Assembly: GCF_003473485.1 (NCBI RefSeq)
Contig: NC_053048.1
Location: 21,383,255-21,447,254 of the forward strand
DNA length: 64,000 nucleotides
Reading direction: 5' to 3'
Origin: Medicago truncatula
Taxonomy: Eukaryota; Streptophyta; Magnoliopsida; Fabales; Fabaceae
This document shows, in pieces, positions 59,011 to 64,000 of this stretch. The notes below the pieces were generated by a model, which did no database searches, was not told the origin of the DNA, and saw only the letters and a list, made by a program, of their open reading frames with translations. The first letter of the stretch is position 1; every line of letters begins with the position of its first letter. The translations under genes and the position numbers were made by a program.

Positions 59011-61655
59011 ATGGCAACAGTGGCGGAATCATCAGAACCTGAAGCACCCCCATCCACACCCGCTCCCACCGTTAACCAGTCCACAACCACCAATCCTCAA
59101 ACCCTAGATGTGAAACCGTTTATCGATTACGCTGTTGGCCATGTCCTATACTACCAAAAAACCTTCAACGACGCCGTCGATTCTGCAATCGACGCTTCCA
59201 CTTCTCGTTTCTCTCAAATTCGATCAACTTCTTCAGCTCATTTTCATCAATCATTGGTAAATTTTCTATAATTCCTTTTATTTTTTTAGTTTTAGCAAAA
59301 TTGAATATCACTGCGTACGAACTGTTTGTGAATTTGATACATTCTTATCTTATTTGTTGAAATCTTTCGTTCTGTTTGGTTTTTGTGTTATTAATTTAGA
59401 CATTGTTTGGAATATCGTCCGGGGTAGCGGCTATTGTAGAAAAGATGGTGGAAACTTGGTTTAGGTTGTTTTTGCAGGTAGAGAGAAGAAAGGTAAATTC
59501 TGTAGTAAGGAGAGTAGATCAGATGAGAGTAGTTAATCCAATAGAGGCACATGAAAAATTAGAGAAACTATCGACGAAACTATTAACAAAGATGTAGAGA
59601 TTAATGTATTGAATAGAGATGTGATATATTTTTTCGGTGTGAACTGGGTATACTCTGCATGCAACTATAGATACTAACCTCTCGATCCGGATAGGACCGC
59701 AATGGATGGCAAAGCTTCCCCTCTAGAGATTTAACATTACTGCATTCGCAGGTCTGGATTCGAACCTAGGACCTCTGGTTAAGCTGGAATAGACCCCTTA
59801 CCATTCCATCTAGGACCTCTGGTTAAGCTGGAATGGACCCCTTACCATTTTATCCTAGTGATCTTGGGTATAGAGATATGATATATGATACAAAATTATG
59901 GTGTCGTTAGATTTTATATTTTTTTGTGTTTTGTTTTGCGGTGCCATTGATTTTGAACTAATTGATTGTGTAAAATTGAATATGGTTAAAAGTGAGTTGA
60001 ATGTATAGTGATTTATGTTTGGATACATTCAATTTAAAGTGGATTAAAAAATGAAAAAGTCAATTGTAAAAGGCAAAAACTACAAATTCTAGCTTAAATG
60101 AATCAATTCTAGAGACGTAAATTAATTCTACATGAGAACATTCCAAACGTGTCATAATCAATTTTCCAGGAATGTAAACAAACATACAAGAAATCACGTG
60201 TTCTGCTCAGTTTTTGTGTTATCTCTTTTGAAAACGTCGACGGTTTTGTTGAATTGTTTATTAATTTTTTGTTTATTTGTTTCTGTTGAGCGCAGGATTA
60301 TTTGGATGATTTCAAGTCTCAATACAATGCTTATGAGGAACTTCTGTTTGGAAAGATCAAAGGTTTGCATTTTGTGATTTTATTTTACTTGAGATTGGTT
60401 CTTCTGTTTTTGATTTATCAAGTACCTAGTGTTCAGGATTTTTGTTTATTCTTCTATTGCAGAGGGTGTACTTGTTGCAGCTTCACATCCAGTAATTACT
60501 TCTGGAGCCACTGCTTCCATGGGGCTTCTGGTCCTCAAAAGTAAGATTTGTTTTATGTTTAGTACTTTCATCAAGTATTGCGTACTTACTATTATATAAT
60601 ATATTTGTATTTTGTTACTGAATTTCGTTCCCATTGTATCATTATTATAATCATAATTAGAGAACTTACGTGGATCATTGTATACATTATCATTGAATTC
60701 TCTAAACTACTGATGGTTTCTGAATATCATATTATACTGCTCCTTTTCTCATTGGTGGCAATGTTATCGACCTTGTTCTATATGTTCCATAAGTGATTCA
60801 ATAACTGATTATCCTTTTTTTAAATCTTGGTTATGTTGCAGGGCCTCGTAGGTTCTTGTACTACAACATGCAGCGTCTTTTTGTTAGTGAAGAGGTGAGT
60901 GGTGACCTGATTTATCTGTCTAGTTATTAAGTACAAGGATGCAGTTTTTTTAGTTAACTTAATTATGAATTGTATATGTATTCAAATCTGTATATCTTAT
61001 TTGATTCTGTACCGAACATTGTCTTGAATAAATACTGGAGAGTATAAGTGTTAAATATGTTGTGTTTGTAATATGAAACTGGAAAAAAATGCCATACTCA
61101 AAAAAGTTAAGAGAAATAAAAGAAAAAAGGTTAAGGAACATAATTTGTTTGTAAATTTTTTATTTTATAGATCTGCTTTTGTTAATGGGAGAATATTCAT
61201 GTTTTTTCCTTCGTATGAAGAAATAGTTTTGATCATAGAATTTTGATCTGCAAATGTTGATCCTAACATAATTTGTAGTGAACATGGTTAAAACATCTCT
61301 GTTAGTTTTGAGTTGTCATACAAATGAATGTTATTGAACTCAAATCTTCTCGTCTTACATTGTTCTGAAAGAGTCTTGTGTTTTGCTAACCATAATACTA
61401 TGGTACGTGCTTTGTTAAATGTGCTAATGGCTTGGCCAGCTTGCCATAACAATTGCAATATTGCTTGATTTATTCGCTGTATATTTTTCATTAGATAAAA
61501 TTAGAAGTGCATGTGGAGGTGCATCATAATAACTACCAGTGTTATTGCTTTGACATTGTATTTTGATGCAGTCTTTGGTTTCAAAAGCCAGTGAAGAAGT
61601 TAAAGAGTTGCGGCAGTCAATTGATCTTCTGAAATCTGAAGTTGAAAGGATGGAG
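59011..61655 (+). CDS. RHIP1: RHIP1-like protein (RGS1-HXK1-interacting), exons 1-5; 3' exons not found
   Basis: Exons are 59011-59256, 60296-60362, 60463-60540, 60842-60894 and 61572-61655, with GT-AG borders and matching phases. They join to 176 codons. The N-terminus is Pro/Ser/Thr-rich. After it come VKPFIDYAVGHVLYYQKTF, STSRFSQIRSTSSAHFHQSL, DYLDDFKSQYNAYEELLFGK and ASHPVITSGATASMGLLVLK, which is weakly hydrophobic. RPRRFLYYNMQRLFVSEE and the start of a coiled coil, SEEVKELRQSIDLLKSEVER, follow. This order matches Arabidopsis RHIP1, a small membrane-linked protein reported to interact with the G-protein regulator RGS1 and hexokinase 1 in glucose signalling. Arabidopsis RHIP1 continues for roughly 90 more residues; I could not find those exons in 61656-64000. 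The ATG at 59011 follows MULE-free leader DNA; a GTG four codons upstream was not used. Intron 1 contains a SINE and a possible alternative exon. Confidence 0.85.
59400..59597 (+). other. Possible alternative last exon in RHIP1 intron 1
   Basis: An acceptor 'ttaatttag' ends at 59399. The sequence after it is open in the phase left by exon 1 and codes for 65 residues (TLFGISSGVAAIVEKMVETW, then FRLFLQVERRKVNS and so on) up to the stop TAG at 59595-59597. The composition is amphipathic and then strongly basic, which is unusual for intron DNA in this AT-rich region. It might end a short isoform, or be a relic of another gene. The splice is inferred only from the sequence. Confidence 0.4.
59630..59870 (-). 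mobile_element. tRNA-derived SINE in RHIP1 intron 1, with a 48-bp internal duplication
   Basis: A perfect B-box on the minus strand (ggttcgaatcc) lies near 59757-59767. Flanks tagagatgtgatatat (59614-59629) and tagagatatgatatat (59871-59886) form a 16-bp target duplication with one mismatch. In the head region the phrase 'ctaggacctctggttaagct' occurs twice, about 45 bp apart, so the SINE has an internal tandem duplication. Confidence 0.75.
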
Positions 61656-63748
<2,093 letters not shown>

Positions 63749-63960
63749 ATTTATGGTGGTGGATAGACTGACACAATATGCTCAGTTTATAGCTGTGGCT
63801 TATCTTTTCACAGGCAAATACATGGTTGAGATAATCATTAGGGACATAGTAAGAATGCATGGAATCCTAACTTCTGTGGTATCAGACAGGAATAAGGTAT
63901 TTCTTGGCTCTAATTAGATTGAATTGTTTAAAGTAGCCGGTACCACCAACATGAAGTAGT
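63749..63960 (+). pseudogene. Ty3/gypsy integrase fragment
   Basis: From the ATG at 63753 the frame reads MVVDRLTQYAQFIAVAYLFT, then GKYMVEIIIRDIVRMHGI and LTSVVSDRNKVFLGSN before a TAG; the frame then continues IELFKVAGTTNMK. This is the integrase core of a gypsy/chromovirus pol, around the first two catalytic acidic residues (VVDR and SDR). Both ends are missing or run out of the window, and the usual ...F(W)..LF is interrupted by the stop. The polarity is plus. Confidence 0.75.
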
Positions 63961-64000
63961 GAATTGGTGTGTGGAGACCTAGAGTGTGCTTGGTCCAGCT

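Overview
This is a plant nuclear window, most likely from Medicago truncatula or a close relative in the inverted-repeat-lacking clade of legumes. The main clue is a two-exon nodule-specific cysteine-rich (NCR) peptide gene at 50783-51080, with a second, orphan copy of its exon 2 at 38261. The DNA is AT-rich, genes have GT-AG introns, and most of the sequence is transposon-derived.

Layout. 1-5042: the right part of a Mutator-like element (MULE), with a GRF zinc-finger gene (+) converging on a decayed MuDR-type transposase gene (-). 5141-6405: a foldback element carrying a nested hAT-like element. 8197-9010 and 15614-18321: a broken C-terminal fragment and a nearly complete, frameshifted copy of a CUL3-type cullin, both on the minus strand. 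The DNA between and around them holds MITEs, a LINE RNase H remnant and, at 10181-10565, an almost perfectly symmetric 385-bp inverted repeat. That repeat carries a LOB-domain (LBD) zinc-finger fragment in each arm. 18995-21265: a second, larger member of the same hAT-like family. 21433-23228: three tRNA-derived SINEs. 24031-27314: a five-exon peroxisomal adenine nucleotide carrier gene (PNC1 type) with a one-base frameshift in its last exon.

30400-49500 is a nest of retroelements. An LTR-like sequence whose right end lies in the intron of NCR copy 1 is split by a 5.8-kb Athila-like element. Downstream of the NCR exon, a decayed Ty1/copia element is split by a second, 7.4-kb Athila-like element with a perfect 5-bp target duplication. 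Both Athila-like elements keep gag and the Athila ORF1 region but lack reverse transcriptase and integrase. The intact NCR gene follows, then a copia-type LTR, a second LTR-like element (54093-56930) and a 905-bp foldback element.

59011-61655 holds the first five exons of a RHIP1-like gene (RGS1-HXK1-interacting protein); the last exons were not found. A very long GA/poly-A microsatellite and a Ty3/gypsy integrase fragment lie downstream. The real host genes are PNC1, RHIP1, NCR and possibly the CUL3-like gene. Peroxisomal ATP import, sugar/G-protein signalling, nodulation peptides and ubiquitin ligase scaffolding share no common pathway, so the window is best read as scattered host genes in a repeat-rich matrix. 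All assignments come from reading the sequence and from recalled family knowledge; no database search was run.
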